Positions 32,601-43,414 of a stretch of DNA of 64,000 bases are shown one piece after another. Where the stretch lies: contig CM043960.1 in assembly GCA_014529385.2 (NCBI GenBank), positions 76,283,910 to 76,347,909 of the forward strand, written 5' to 3'. A model generated the notes under the pieces. It saw nothing but the letters and a program-made list of their open reading frames with translations, was not told the DNA's origin and did no database searches. The first letter of the stretch is position 1; each line of letters starts with the position of its first letter. The DNA is from Adiantum capillus-veneris (Eukaryota > Streptophyta > Polypodiopsida > Polypodiales > Pteridaceae). The position numbers and the translations under genes are program-made.

Positions 32601-33903
32601 TGAAGAGACTTTTGCTCCCACTTGTCGTATGACTACTGTGCGTTTTCTATGTGCATTGGCAGCTCATTTTGGTTGGGATGTACATCAATCAGACATTGTT
32701 ACTGCTTTCTTGAATGGTGACATATTTGAGGAAGTTTATGTAATGCAGCCTCGCGGTTTTGTCATAAAAGGACAAGAGGACAAAGTGTGCAAATGTAAGA
32801 AGGCTTTGTATGGGTTGAAGCAATCTCCTCGTGCTTGGTATGAGAAAGCTGACACTCATTTGGTTAAACGAGGCTTTCGTAACAGTCCAACAGAAAGCAC
32901 ATTGTATGTAAAGCGTGAGGATGATGTATTTCTCATTGTGGTTCTTTATGTTGATGATTTGCTGATCACTGGACCAAATGAGAGACATATTGCTGAATTT
33001 AAGGCTGATTTGAATGCTACTTTCAAGATGAAAGATTTGGGGCTGTTGCATCATTACTTGGGTATACAGTTTAAGCAGTGTGATGGTGGTATTGCCTTGT
33101 GTCAGAAAAGTTACATAGAGACATTGCTATGTAAGTTTGGACTTGAGGATTGCAAACCTATTGCCACTCCCATGGAAACAGGTTTGAAGTTGAGTCTACA
33201 TGATGCTGGCGATCCTGCTGATGTCACTCTTTACCAAACTGCTGTTGGCTGCCTCATTTATGTATGCAACACGAGGCCAGATATTCAGTTTGCAGTCTCA
33301 CAGGTCAGCAGATTTATGCATAGCCCAGGGTCTAAGCATTGGCAGGCTGTCAAGAGGATTTTCCGCTACCTTAGTGGCACTTTACATCTTGGCTTGTTTT
33401 ATCCCAAGGGGGGATCATTGCCGCCAGACTTACATGCTTTTTCGGACTCAGATTGGGCTGGTTGTTTTGACACGCGAGTGTCCACAAGTGGTTTTTGTTT
33501 CATGCTTGGCAGTTCATGTATATCATGGTTGAGCAAGAAGCAACCTACTGTGGCCACTTCGAGTTGTGAGGCTGAGTACAGGGCAGTCTTCACAGCTACG
33601 GTTGAGTGTGTATGGCTCAGACGCCTTATGGCTGACTTGGGTGTTGGACAGGACACTGCCAACACTATCTACACTGACAGTCAGAGCGCATTGGCAGTTG
33701 CGAGGAACCCAGTTTTTCATGCTCGCACAAAGCACATTGAGGTGCATTACCACTATGTCAGGGAGAGGCTCTCAGCAGGAGAGATCAGCTTGGCTTATGT
33801 GCCAACACAGGACAACCTTGCAGATCTTTTCACAAAGGCATTGTCTCGTGAGAAGCTTGAAGCTTTCCGCAAAGCTTTGGGCTTACTCCCCTTTGTGGAC
33901 TGA
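29617..33903 (+). CDS. copia Gag-Pol polyprotein, intact (1428 residues)
   Basis: I take the ATG at 29617 (ACCATGGCT, strong plant start context). The same frame is open upstream to 29557, but only from a TTG. Residues from that ATG: UBN2-type Gag (about 15-230); CCHC zinc knuckle 284-297 (CX2CX4HX4C); aspartic protease DSGA at 370-373; GAG-pre-integrase (LWHARFGHLN, CEGC); integrase D573, D636, E672 with 35 residues between the last two (DD35E); RT with KWVYKLKRKPDGEIDRHKAR and catalytic YVDD at 1111-1114; RNase H with D1277, E1318 and D1354. The PR-INT-RT-RH order is the copia signature and the length is typical for a single-frame copia Gag-Pol. The polyprotein makes virus-like particles, reverse transcribes element RNA and integrates the cDNA. 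Transcription would come from the 5' LTR. No missing key residue. Confidence 0.97.
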   Translation: MADNNNTDVFKMFAAEDRLDGDNYPMWAYMMQNVLVSKGVWNIVQGIDVRPGSEDVGDVEDVAGLAARIAAVRVVLPTAEQARWDVKDAQAHALIALSVKRTIIPHIRSAKSAKQAWDILASLYASRNEAKIALLRKELESKIMHEEDDMDTFLASVKDINEQLISAGEVISDSSLVQTVLDALPDSYQTFASTWRLMTQGNPEVVKFDALCTLLLQESLSRKNRTRQRAVEQAFIASQRKGGNNNAATSYGSAASGKNSVPNASTGSTSSGNSGDKGKKKMRCHYCKANDHLIKSCPKLKAKEAKKKEGGSTANAGSTTNAAIVESSVKGDCDADVDAEWAFSAECTYNPAVHDACLSVAADSHVWYFDSGATKHITSHRELFTSLESVPHGNSVTCANNASYPVQGVGKIVLTAANGSSFTLVDALYVPGIKKNLLSVSALARLGLVVKFVDDRCTVHDLSFGDEIVASGLLCRGLYKLTLYDKCGQNFANAVADSRAISDAKLWHARFGHLNFASLLRLQKSDMVASLPPLEAPIKHVCEGCILGKMQRSKFPKDGSVRATCRLQLVHSDVCGPMQTPSLGNYLYFVTFIDDYSRHAWVFPLKAKSEVFMCFKQFLAMAENVSKCTMGTLRSDQGGEYMSHEFNAFLASRGIKHQCTVPYTPQQNGVAERKNRSLTEMARCMVKSQALPHSFWLEAIMCATYVLNRCPTKALQSITPYEAWHDRKPSIEHMRVFGCLAYALVPQVQRRKLDDKAVKCIFVGYSAESKGYRLYHPQTKRILVSRDVVFVEDSVQPLLSCTRDSNVSSQDIYDTLLPLFSGGNTNVSSNEANVQPMGVSENVLEQPITDADVHDVLDEERAENEQARGMPKWLVHTLRDSKLDAPLSSRTRSGSRHASYASDCYALAVSSLHDVEEPLSFDEAQNSENWIAAMKSEYDALIENDTWTLCDLPPGKKAIGTKWVYKLKRKPDGEIDRHKARLVAKGYAQQKGIDYEETFAPTCRMTTVRFLCALAAHFGWDVHQSDIVTAFLNGDIFEEVYVMQPRGFVIKGQEDKVCKCKKALYGLKQSPRAWYEKADTHLVKRGFRNSPTESTLYVKREDDVFLIVVLYVDDLLITGPNERHIAEFKADLNATFKMKDLGLLHHYLGIQFKQCDGGIALCQKSYIETLLCKFGLEDCKPIATPMETGLKLSLHDAGDPADVTLYQTAVGCLIYVCNTRPDIQFAVSQVSRFMHSPGSKHWQAVKRIFRYLSGTLHLGLFYPKGGSLPPDLHAFSDSDWAGCFDTRVSTSGFCFMLGSSCISWLSKKQPTVATSSCEAEYRAVFTATVECVWLRRLMADLGVGQDTANTIYTDSQSALAVARNPVFHARTKHIEVHYHYVRERLSAGEISLAYVPTQDNLADLFTKALSREKLEAFRKALGLLPFVD

Positions 33904-33966
33904 TCCTGTCCTCAGGCATGGCACTTCCCTTTACTCATGTGCCAGCTCTCGTTCACCGCATCACTC

Positions 33967-33977
33967 CAGGGGGGATT
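33967..33977 (+). promoter_or_regulatory. polypurine tract
   Basis: AGGGGGGATTT-type G-run directly before the 3' LTR; RNase H-resistant primer for plus-strand synthesis. Confidence 0.85.
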
Positions 33978-34205
33978 TGTTACCATATACATGTGGTAGT
34001 GATGTGTGTGAACACACTAGGACCGCCGGGGCATTTTTTCCCTATTTAGGAGGTTTTTTTCCCCCGTGCATTGTATATACGCCCATCACTCTAGGGCTAT
34101 CTATCTTTCCATTGCGCACTAAGTAACACACTCTCTATTGTGTGCCTTGAGCTTCCTTCGTCTTCTCCAAGCTGTGTGTGTTTCTCTGCAACCCTAATTC
34201 CAACA
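33978..34205 (+). repeat. 3' LTR of copia family A copy 2
   Basis: 228 bases; one difference from the 5' LTR. Followed by the target duplication AGCTC. Confidence 0.98.
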
Positions 34206-34479
34206 AGCTCAAACCATTGGCTAGCATCCTAATTCCATGTCACCAGATGACATGGCCAAGGAGGGGGGAAATATGAGTGGTAAGGCCAAAAAATGCAGCT
34301 TAATAGAAGATCGTGAGGCAGACTTGTAATACCTTTGTGGTTTTGCTAATAGTTTTTGATATCATTTGATTTTAGTTTGTTCGCCTGACTTGTTATTGTA
34401 GATGTAATTATGAGTAATTTGCCATTGACTCAAGGCTACAAGCTTCCAAATTGCAACTATCACTTTTGATGTCAGTTAT

Positions 34480-34660
34480 TTGCTGATTCTTGAGTCAGTT
34501 ATGGTCAAGAAACAAAATCCCCAACTTTGACCAATGTATCAAGGTCACTTAAATGTGCTGATTGAGTTGTTTGCTGATTCTTGAGTCACTTATGTCAAGA
34601 AACAAAATCCCCAACTTTGACTAATGTATCAAGGTCACTTAAATTTGTAATTGAGTTGTA
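34480..34660. repeat. 91-base tandem duplication
   Basis: TTGCTGATTCTTGAGTCA starts at 34480 and again at 34571. The units share CAAGAAACAAAATCCCCAAC and differ at a few positions. Confidence 0.9.
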
Positions 34661-35031
34661 ACCTATTTTGATAAATTGATTGATTGGAAAACTATGTCGA
34701 GCATACGACACTATGTCTTTGTAATTGCAAGCTTTATTTGCTCTTTACTCCCACATACGTTGTCACATTCTGATTGCTTTTATGCATTGCTAGGTGAAGC
34801 TTCTTCAAGTTTATGTAAGTCTCTTAAACTATTTCTTAAGCTCGTGGACAAATATATACAAGCTGTTTGATGTTATATATTGAGATATACATGTGAGATA
34901 TCGCGTAGCATTGTAGTTGCATAATTGTCATTTTCTAGGGATTATAGACATCCGTGTTGCCTCCATGTCTAGGTCGGGCCTAATATGTCGCACACATTGA
35001 CAATTAATATGAGGTTCTTTCTAATCATACA

Positions 35032-35193
35032 ATAAGATTAGAATGGGTTGGGTGACCGTTTTGCAACATATTCATGAATGCTACGTGAAAAGCATGAAGT
35101 AAAAATGTTATGATAAGATTAGAATGGGTTGGGTGACCGTTTTGCAACATATTCATGAATGCTACGTGAAAAGCATGAAGTAAAAGTGTTATG
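35032..35193. repeat. 81-base tandem duplication, nearly identical
   Basis: ATAAGATTAGAATGGGTTGG starts at 35032 and at 35113. The copies differ by about one base (AAAAATG versus AAAAGTG), so the duplication is recent. Confidence 0.93.
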
Positions 35194-35620
35194 ATACTAA
35201 GTTGGTTGTGATTAGGTGTGCCCTATATTTAGTGCATGGAACATATGGGATTAATTCTTTTGAAGTAACCAACAAAAACAAGTGACTGGTCACCACTGCC
35301 ATTGGTTTGGCTTTGGTAATAACTGAGGGCAATTGTTTTTTCAGTATTTGAATATTGCTTATTTGGAGTTGGTTTTATTCAAGGCACCTGGAGGATTGAT
35401 ATAATTATTATCATCACGTTGTATGGTATTGTTACTTAGTAGATAAATGAGCGACTAGGTGCAGGGTGCATTGGTGATGGCTTCAAATATCTACTCAAAT
35501 GGTGTGGAACAATTATTAGTATTACAACACGTATATGTCTATTATGAATAGAGTATCTCACTGGTTTGGATTTTTACCCAAACTGGATTGTATCTATTTT
35601 GAGTAGGCCTTTTCAACTAT

Positions 35621-35741
<121 letters not shown>

Positions 35742-35746
35742 AAAAG

Positions 35747-35872
35747 TAGCTTGCACACATTGAACCAATAGTTTGTGACCTCTAACTATAGCTTGCACGC
35801 ATTCAACCAATAGTTTGTGACCTATAACTATAGCTTGCACGCATTGAACCAATAGTGTGTGACCTATAACTA
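35747..35872. repeat. 42-base tandem repeat x3
   Basis: TAGCTTGCACGCATTGAACC-type units start at 35747, 35789 and 35831, with a few substitutions. Confidence 0.92.
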
Positions 35873-36640
35873 CCCTTTTCTTCAAATTTTGGTGGAGAGT
35901 TTGCTAGGGTTAGCCACACTCATACGTGGTCTATGCACTAATTTTAAGTAGTTCCCACACTGCTCTCGAGACATGAATATAACAATTTGAGGGTCAATTC
36001 AAGCCGTTTTGATTTTACAAAATTATCAAGAGTCCTTCCTTAAAGATTTTATACCTCAAAATAAAGGTTCTCAATGGGATTACTTGTTCTCTACCCAAAT
36101 GCACCAAAACCTCAATCCGCAAGTTCTACACAAGCTCAATTTGCATTTTTATGCTAATCTTGTGCACCCAACTTCAAGCATCCATGGTGCTTTGAAAAGC
36201 ACATTACACTCACGCAATGAGAGAAACAAAAAAACTTTTTTTTTTTTTTTGCATATAGTTGATCTACGCAAAATAGTGCGGATTCTAAAGAAAAATCCTT
36301 TTGCAAAACTGTAGATATCGTCAAAATGGAGGGGCTTGGCATGAGGAATTCTAACATTGCATTATATTAGGAGTTATTTGACCTACAAAATAGTGCTACC
36401 ATGTGCTAGGTGCGTGCACACAATTTTGAGGTCCCATGCACTTGCATACTCTCTACTGAGCTTCCACGAGAGTACGGATCCATCCGTACGAAAAGGTATT
36501 GTACACTTTTTTTGGGGCAGATTTTTATTTTCTTTCTTCGGGAAAAGCCCTGAGATGGAGTCATTAGATTTGGGACATAATACAAAAAGCTCTAGGGGCC
36601 TCACCATTTTAATATGCAAACCATAAGCAAAATTTTTAAC
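35873..36640. other. intergenic, no gene recognised
   Basis: AT-rich. Frames near 36009-36314 and 36357-36626 on both strands have no known domain. Confidence 0.4.
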
Positions 36641-37860
36641 TTACATAAATCTTTGCCAGACCCATACATCTGTATGCACTAAATCCAATGCATTCCTGCT
36701 TATATGCTTATCATGAGGAAAGGATGCTTTTGCCTGGTTTTCAAATCGATAAGCTTCACATACTTTTTGCATTTTAGCAACTCGAAACGTAGGTAAACCT
36801 GTAACCATCTCTTTAGTCTGCATCATTTTCAGCCTCTGTAAATTTATATGACCAATACGTTTGTCCAAATCTCTATATCTGGAACAACAGTTGCACCTCG
36901 TGCAAACATGGCAGCATTCACTTCAGGCACATTCACATCCAAAGTAAACATTCTTCCCACTTTCTTTCCTTGTGCAACTAGCCTTCCATCCTTCTTATGC
37001 TCTTCGCAGGTACTTCACTTTACCATCTGTCATAGACAATGACACATTTTCTGTATGGATAATAGGATGTGCAGTATCATCCCAATTTGTACATAACCAA
37101 GACTTTGTAAATTCTACATTTCCTTAAACCATTCACCATGGCTGGTCATGTGATTCTATGCACCAAAATCCACATAGCAGACATTATCACTAGATTTGCC
37201 ACATTTGCAGGCATAATATTCAGCATGTGTTGCACCACAAATAGCCTCTCGGGCTCATATGCATTCTTGCTAGTGGTTGCATAATTGTTTTGTTGCCTCA
37301 TATCTGGACAGTCACGTTCAAAGTGACCATGTCTTGCATGGCTCCAACATACTACATTTCCGTGTTGACCTGCATTATTGCGATGCACATTTCCGTGACC
37401 TCTTGGACTCCCCTTGCCTATAAAGTTTCCTAGACCACCACCTCTTTTCTGATCTTGATTGTTGTTTTGCTATTGTGCTTGGTGGTTGCCTATTCCTTGG
37501 CCTCGTCCATGACTTGTACCACATCCTCAACAAATTTTCCCTTGTTGAAATTGCACTATCTATCTGTGCTCGGTTGTCAACTCTTTCTCGCACCTTGTGT
37601 TGTACCCAGTTTCCTATTTGCAGTGCACCCTCTCCTTGTATACCAAGCAGGGCTTCTCTTTAAATATGAAACTTGCCGGCCATGCAATAGCATGCTATCA
37701 TACGTAGGGTCCGTCCTCAAGAAGTCTAAGAGTCTTTCCAATCGTAGGGTTCTGTTCATGGGACCGGCCAATGCTTGATCTGACCTTTGAAAGAGAACTC
37801 CATGTTGCAAACTTGCATCGACCAAACAATACGATCGTGTGTTGCTTTCCCTATGCAAGG
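36641..37860 (-). pseudogene. copia Gag-protease-integrase remnant D, minus strand
   Basis: Read leftward from about 37860. First comes a Gag-like frame (37577-37858, LERLLDFLRTDPTYDSMLLH). Next is a damaged zinc knuckle near 37300-37350 (ARHGHFERDC remains). A protease-like site follows near 37150-37185 (VDFGA, then a stop, then NHMTSHGEWF); the expected DSGA reads DFGA. Last is a GAG-pre-integrase end (IGHINLQRLKMM, KVCEAYRFENQAKASFPHD, LVHTDVW) at 36641-36868 that stops where the integrase core should begin. Frames change at least three times. No LTRs found. Confidence 0.82.
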
Positions 37861-38367
37861 TCGCATGATAGCGGGCGTGTTAAGTTCGATGTCTCCATAG
37901 AGGAAGACACCATATTTAGTCTGCTCATCACTATTGAAAATGTGGATCTGGCAAACTTTGTACTTGTTTACTTCAGTGCTAGATGGTCGATGTCAATCTG
38001 CTTATGTTCTATTATATTGTATAGATGTTCTACAACAACGCCTACCAAGAAATTCTAGTTAGCACAAAAGGGTGTGTGTAAGAGCGGATGGTGAGGATGC
38101 AATGTGTGTGACAGGAGGCTTATAATAAGTTTGTGTGGAGGATTTATCCAAGGCATTGAGGCTTAAAATTGAACGGACTCTAGGAGGCTGCCTCGTGGAG
38201 AACGGCTCTTACAGTATGAGAATCTACGTCATGGACTAAATGCTCTCACAAATTCCCTCATCTACCCGAGCTTGGGAGGTCTGGCACCGGGCCAAGGAGG
38301 CACGATAGCCAGCTTGTCAAGGTGTTGGCAAGTCAACCATGAATAGCCGACACTAAACACTGACACC

Positions 38368-38368
<1 letters not shown>
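37861..38368. other. intergenic, no gene recognised
   Basis: No recognisable feature. Confidence 0.4.

Positions 38369-38407
<39 letters not shown>
38369..38407. repeat. (AC)n microsatellite
   Basis: About 39 bases of AC. Confidence 0.97.
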
Positions 38408-38409
<2 letters not shown>

Positions 38410-40759
38410 ATTCAGAGCTTGCTAGAGCTAAGGTTAAATAAAAAAGATTTTTTTTGGTGTGGGACCTCCCACCCTCCTATTGGAATCTTCCAATTCCTTC
38501 TCGTGGGACCTCCCACTCTAACTACCCTTGTTGAATTCATTCAATACCTTCTCTAGTGGGTGTGCCTGCTAGCTACAATTACCAGATGTTCTATTTTCCT
38601 TTTTAAGCTCCCAACTAGGGATGATGCTGCTAATTTTAAAGATCTGCATGCGCTCCTCTTATTGCACTGCACGGTATTGGCATCACTCTCTGTGTAGGTA
38701 GCGCACATCGTTAATGGTTGGGTATTTAAATCACGCGGGGCTTCCCTACTTGAATCAGAGCTCGTACTTTGGCTTTTCCCTCTACACCTCGTTAGGATTT
38801 CTATCGCCATACTCGGCTCCACTTCAGGTAGGCTTCTTGTGCCTACTTAGTACATACCTGTTAAGGTTGGTTTAAGTCTGTTGTCAAAGGGATTGTTCCT
38901 ACTTAGTACTTACTGTATGGATGTTGCCCTGATTGGGGTGTACATGCTGGTGAGCTTTGTTTCTATTAGTCTATTGTGCGAACATGTATGTATGATTCTT
39001 TGTTGTCTATGAAAACGATTTAATTATAAGGAGGATTGATTGTTCTGAGCATGCAGAATTAGGATGTAGTGTTACTTTGCACCTTCATCTGAGGTTGTCT
39101 CATGCTGTAAATCAACACTTGATAATCTTTCGGCAATGACTCATGTATGGCTATTATGACAACAATGTCTTGGTCACTATACAAGTAGATGTTGCCTACG
39201 CATGATTGGAGGTTTTGCTAGCTATACTCATATGAGTCATGTTTTGATTGACGGTTTATCTCTCAGGTAACGTTTTTGAGTTTTGCATTGACTTGGATGG
39301 TGCATTGTTGTCGTTTCTCAATATTCTAGTGATATCCTTGATCATGCATACTTTGGATGTTGTGTTTATCATGCATACTTAGGATGTTATGTTGGGGTGC
39401 AAAATTTTGAAATCTCTTGCTTCCACATTCTATTATACACTAACTTGACTTGAGGGTTTATGCTTTTAACTCTCAGCTTTTGATTTTTTTGGTGAGACAT
39501 CCTAATACTCTTGATTTCCCTTATGTTAAGCTCGCTTTAAGTGGGAGTGTACTCTTCAGAGTGGTAACTCTTGACCTAGGATGAGCTGTAGTAGATTTCT
39601 CCATGACCTGACTGCCGTATTTTTTTGTTGTGCTAATGTTTTTTGTAAAACTTAACTCAGTACCTGGCATGTATTGGCTGGTCCCTAATCCTTGGCTTCA
39701 TGAAGACTGGCCCTTTATATTTTTACAATATGGTGGTCACTTAAATTCAAGTTACCCAACTTATTGGGTTGACGGTGGCTTCTTTGTAAATTGTTGGTGA
39801 CTTTTCTCACCTTGAATCTATGACACTCACGGGCTTATGTCTTAATTGGTGGCACTTACCATGGATGGTAGGTGCCTTGTCTGATACTTTGGGTTTATTT
39901 CTACTACCCTGCTTACACTAGTGATTGGAGTGGTCCTATGATGTTATAGTGAAATAGAGGTTTTGCATATACACCTGATGGCATGGTAACACATTAGGAT
40001 GTCTGACTGTTTAGGATTCTTACTCTTTTCTTACATTAATTTTTGGTTCAATCATCATTTAACAACTTGTTTAAGTGGTGGGATTTGGAACTCCTTTGGA
40101 CTTTGAATTGCTTTGGACCCATGATGGTTAAAAGTTCTTTTATTGATCAGAATGGTGACTCCTAACTTATGGCTTGTTGTAATATGTTGGGAGGAGTGAT
40201 GACCCCCAAGCATACTTGTAGTTCAGGTTTAAAACTCTCTAAAGCTTCTCAATTTTAAAATCTTTGGAATTGGTAGCCTTAATCTGAATTCTTAAAAGGA
40301 ATTAAAATTTTAAAATCTTAACATTTTCATGAGATTAAAAGCATGACAATTCTAAAATCTTTGTAAATGGTATAAGTAACAATTTTTTGGAAATGACTTA
40401 CCGTTAGATGTCATTCACCAAGCTCGGTGGGCTGGTGACATCGATAACAAGTGTGGGTGGATCACGACACCTGTCTTCCAACATAAAGTATGTACTCATG
40501 TAGTTTTTGGTGTTGATGGTGGCAGGTAACAGTTCTCCCACTTCTGGCTACTGGGGTCTTGTTGGTGATGTCTTGGGAGTCATCGGGATACTCGTCATTT
40601 ATATGAAACTCTTTGCACTATTTACCTTTGGTTTTGTTTTGTTATGATTGTATAATGACTTGGATTATGGTCTATTCAATTTGGAATTTTATTCCTCATT
40701 TGTGTCTATGATGGTTCTGTTTCTTTGGCTCCTATAGTCTTCAACGGGTTCTTATTGTA
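38408..40759. other. long intergenic stretch, no gene recognised
   Basis: Over 2.3 kb with very few open frames. The phrase GTGGGACCTCCCAC occurs twice (about 38459 and 38505). An ATTCTTAGGAT-like AT-rich tract and scattered CATGCATACTTAGGATGTT words (39330-39380) hint at old local duplication. I find no tRNA, domain or LTR end. Confidence 0.45.
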
Positions 40760-40784
40760 ACACACACACACACACACACACACA
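40760..40784. repeat. (CA)n microsatellite
   Basis: About 25 bases of CA. Confidence 0.95.
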
Positions 40785-41810
40785 TCTAGAAACACCGAGA
40801 GAGCAAGGCACACATGAGTGGCAAGGCAGCAAACGAGGGCTTGCGATATGCTCTCCTCCCCACGCGTAGAGTCGCCATAACCAGATTTGGAACTATATAA
40901 CCAGAAGTGAGTTAGCATGGCGATGGCATTTTTTGAGCAGGCCTCGTGTCCTTTCATCACTTGCACCCTCGCTCTCTGCTGATCGACAAGAACGGTTTCC
41001 ATCTCTCTTTCTCTCTCTCTCTCAAAGAATGGCAAGAGACTTACCTGAAGAATATTGAACTGCTAGCTTTGCAAAGCTTCGTCTCCAAACTGTTGCACGT
41101 TTGCAAACTTGTGAACTGATACCTTTGTGAAGCTCCGAATTGGCGCCTTTGCCAACCTGCGACACTGCTTTTGTTTGCTTGCCAACCATGATCACTTTTC
41201 ACAGACTTTTTTTTTTATATTTATATTTTTGAAGCTCTACCATGTGGTGGCTTCTGCGACCAGATAGAGGCAAAAGAGCCTTTGGCTCACCAAGTAAAAA
41301 TAAATTCCATCATGTGATCCTTTATACATTGGGTCGTATGTGCCCCTTGCAATCACATTCTTAAGCACGAGCTTGCTAAGATTAATCTCCCACTCCTCTT
41401 TCTTCCGACGCTATCTAAGGCAGCATTGAGATCGTCCAGATTGATTGTATCAGCCCTGGAATAGCTATAACTAGCCCTGACAAGCGTTGAAGACATTAAT
41501 CACGACTCCCTTGCGGATGACTTCGAAGAAACACACACACAATTATACACACCTGCTTGTCGGCAAAAAGAATATGCATGGTCATTATTAAAAGCAAGCT
41601 TGAGCTCTTGGCCGTGTGATTTGGCATGAGGGCATTGTCCTAGATCTTGCCAAGCACTCATGAATCTGAAAAAAACAACCAGATTAGACTTACCAAGTAA
41701 GGATTAATTAAACAAATCAAAAGGTTGTAACTTGTATTGTCGCTCATGCCTTGCTCACGATGTGACCCGTCGTAATGCAACCACAGTGCGGTGACAACAA
41801 CACCCTTTTC

Positions 41811-41813
<3 letters not shown>
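40785..41813. other. intergenic; fragments related to the 42.9 kb repeat
   Basis: No gene. CACCTGCTTGTCGGCAAAAAG (at 41551) recurs as CACCTACTTGTCGGCAAAAAG near 42790. CATGTGGTGGCTTCTG (41241) resembles CACGTGGTGGCTTGTG near 42879. This points to a partial copy of the same dispersed repeat. Confidence 0.5.

Positions 41814-41855
<42 letters not shown>
41814..41855. repeat. (TG)n microsatellite
   Basis: About 42 bases of TG. Confidence 0.97.
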
Positions 41856-41856
<1 letters not shown>

Positions 41857-42869
41857 CTTAGTTGACAAAAAGCTGAACATAATGATATTATCACAAAGGT
41901 GCACACAAAATCTTATATACAAGAGTTTGAATACTGTAGTCATCGAACCCACGAAGAAACTAATAGAAAAACCATTCAACGTGTCCCCTCTAACCACCAA
42001 AGTACGAGCATATTTGATTCAAAAGCAAGGTCACTATTATATCGAGTAACAATAGGCTATTTGAATATTGTAGTCATTGTAACCCATGTAATAATTGATT
42101 AAAAAAGAATTCAACAGGTACCCTCTAAATAGTCAAGTCAAAGGAAGATAACTGCTACATTTAAGTGACGGTGGGCAAACTGTAGTAAACACAAAAACTG
42201 ATTATGCTAGAGATGCCCATATAATTAAGAATCATAATGTGTGCCAACTTCTAAGATCTACGACTCCCACAACTCAAGCAGTTCCTCGTGATTAGACCCT
42301 TTGTGTAGGCAATCTGGACCATGGGTAAAGAAGAGCACGCTCTTTACTAAACTTTTCAAATCAACAAAGAAACTCGAGTCTGTATCTTTGACCACTTTCT
42401 CACAATTCCTTCAAATAAGCGCACACTCTTCAAGAAACTTGTGAGCACTCAAAGCAATAATCCAATTGCCTTGGATTATCCATAGGACTCACAAGACTAG
42501 GATAATCATACATGACACTCTCTAGTGGAGCTACTATGTCCTCATCAATTTTAAGACCAAGCAATTCCCTTGTAAGTGCTCCTGTTAGTTGATGTTAACT
42601 CGATATATCTCCCAATGGCGATGCAGCGTCCCAAATTCCCATGTCATTGCAAGGGTTCCCACCTACAAACCTTCCACACCAACCACGACACAAGCGACGC
42701 ATCCGAGGTCTATTCTCATTTGTACAATGCTTTGCGTCTCTTTTTTTAGAGCCCGCATGCGACAGAGGAAAAGCACATGCAGGGTTATATGCACCTACTT
42801 GTCGGCAAAAAGATACGCGTTGCTTTTCTTTGTGCGTCGTTGATGTGAATTTTTTTTTGTGATGTGTTG
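41856..42869. other. intergenic, no gene recognised
   Basis: Short frames only. TTGAATACTGTAGTCATCGAACCCA (41929) and TTGAATATTGTAGTCATTGTAACCCA (42061) form a diverged direct repeat about 132 bases apart, described here by position. Confidence 0.45.
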
Positions 42870-43066
42870 TGCATGCGCCACGTGGTGGCTTGTGGGCTCA
42901 AAAAAGGTCACCGAGTAATAAAAATAACTCTTTCGTAAAGAAAACTTTGCCAATAGATTTGAGCGAGCAAAGAAGGAGTGCAAGTATGTTGCTACATCTC
43001 TCTCTCTCTCTACGCTCCAACACAAAAAATTACTTTCTCTCTCTTTCTCTTATTATGTGTAAGAAA

Positions 43067-43069
<3 letters not shown>

Positions 43070-43142
<73 letters not shown>
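43070..43142. repeat. (CT)n(CA)n microsatellite, first of three in a local array
   Basis: CT 43070-43103 then CA 43103-43142. The same CT-CA pattern recurs at 43174-43216 and 43365-43414, each followed by a GTTGTTTTCCAAT- or ATTGTTTTCCAAT-like word, so the microsatellite and its flank were duplicated together. Confidence 0.93.
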
Positions 43143-43146
<4 letters not shown>

Positions 43147-43169
43147 GTAGACGGCGTTGTTTTCCAATC

Positions 43170-43215
<46 letters not shown>

Positions 43216-43257
43216 GAGTAGACAGCGTTGTTTTCCAATCATTGCTCTCTCTCTCTC

Positions 43258-43279
43258 TACTACTACTACTACTACTACT
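43258..43279. repeat. (TAC)n trinucleotide run
   Basis: Seven TAC/ACT triplets. Confidence 0.9.
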
Positions 43280-43360
43280 TCAAAACAATCCTCTTCTTCT
43301 TCTCTAAGCTTCAACGCAAAAAATGACTCTTTCTCTCTCTTTCTCTTAGTATGCGTAAGA

Positions 43361-43414
<54 letters not shown>

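Larger units (their letters stand above)
29027..34205 (+). mobile_element. complete, apparently intact Ty1/copia retrotransposon, family A copy 2
   Basis: 5179 bases flanked by a perfect 5-base target duplication AGCTC (29022-29026 and 34206-34210). It has two 228-base LTRs with a single difference (C in CCCTCTTTAG versus A on the right), an initiator tRNA-Met PBS, one uninterrupted gag-pol frame and a polypurine tract. Near-identical LTRs mean a very recent insertion. All catalytic motifs are present, so this copy may still be mobile. A collinear sister copy lies inverted at 1-3676. Confidence 0.98.

Noticed and set aside
38749-38762. TTGAATCAGAGCTC as a copia primer binding site
   Set aside because: Three mismatches to the standard site and no LTR end upstream.
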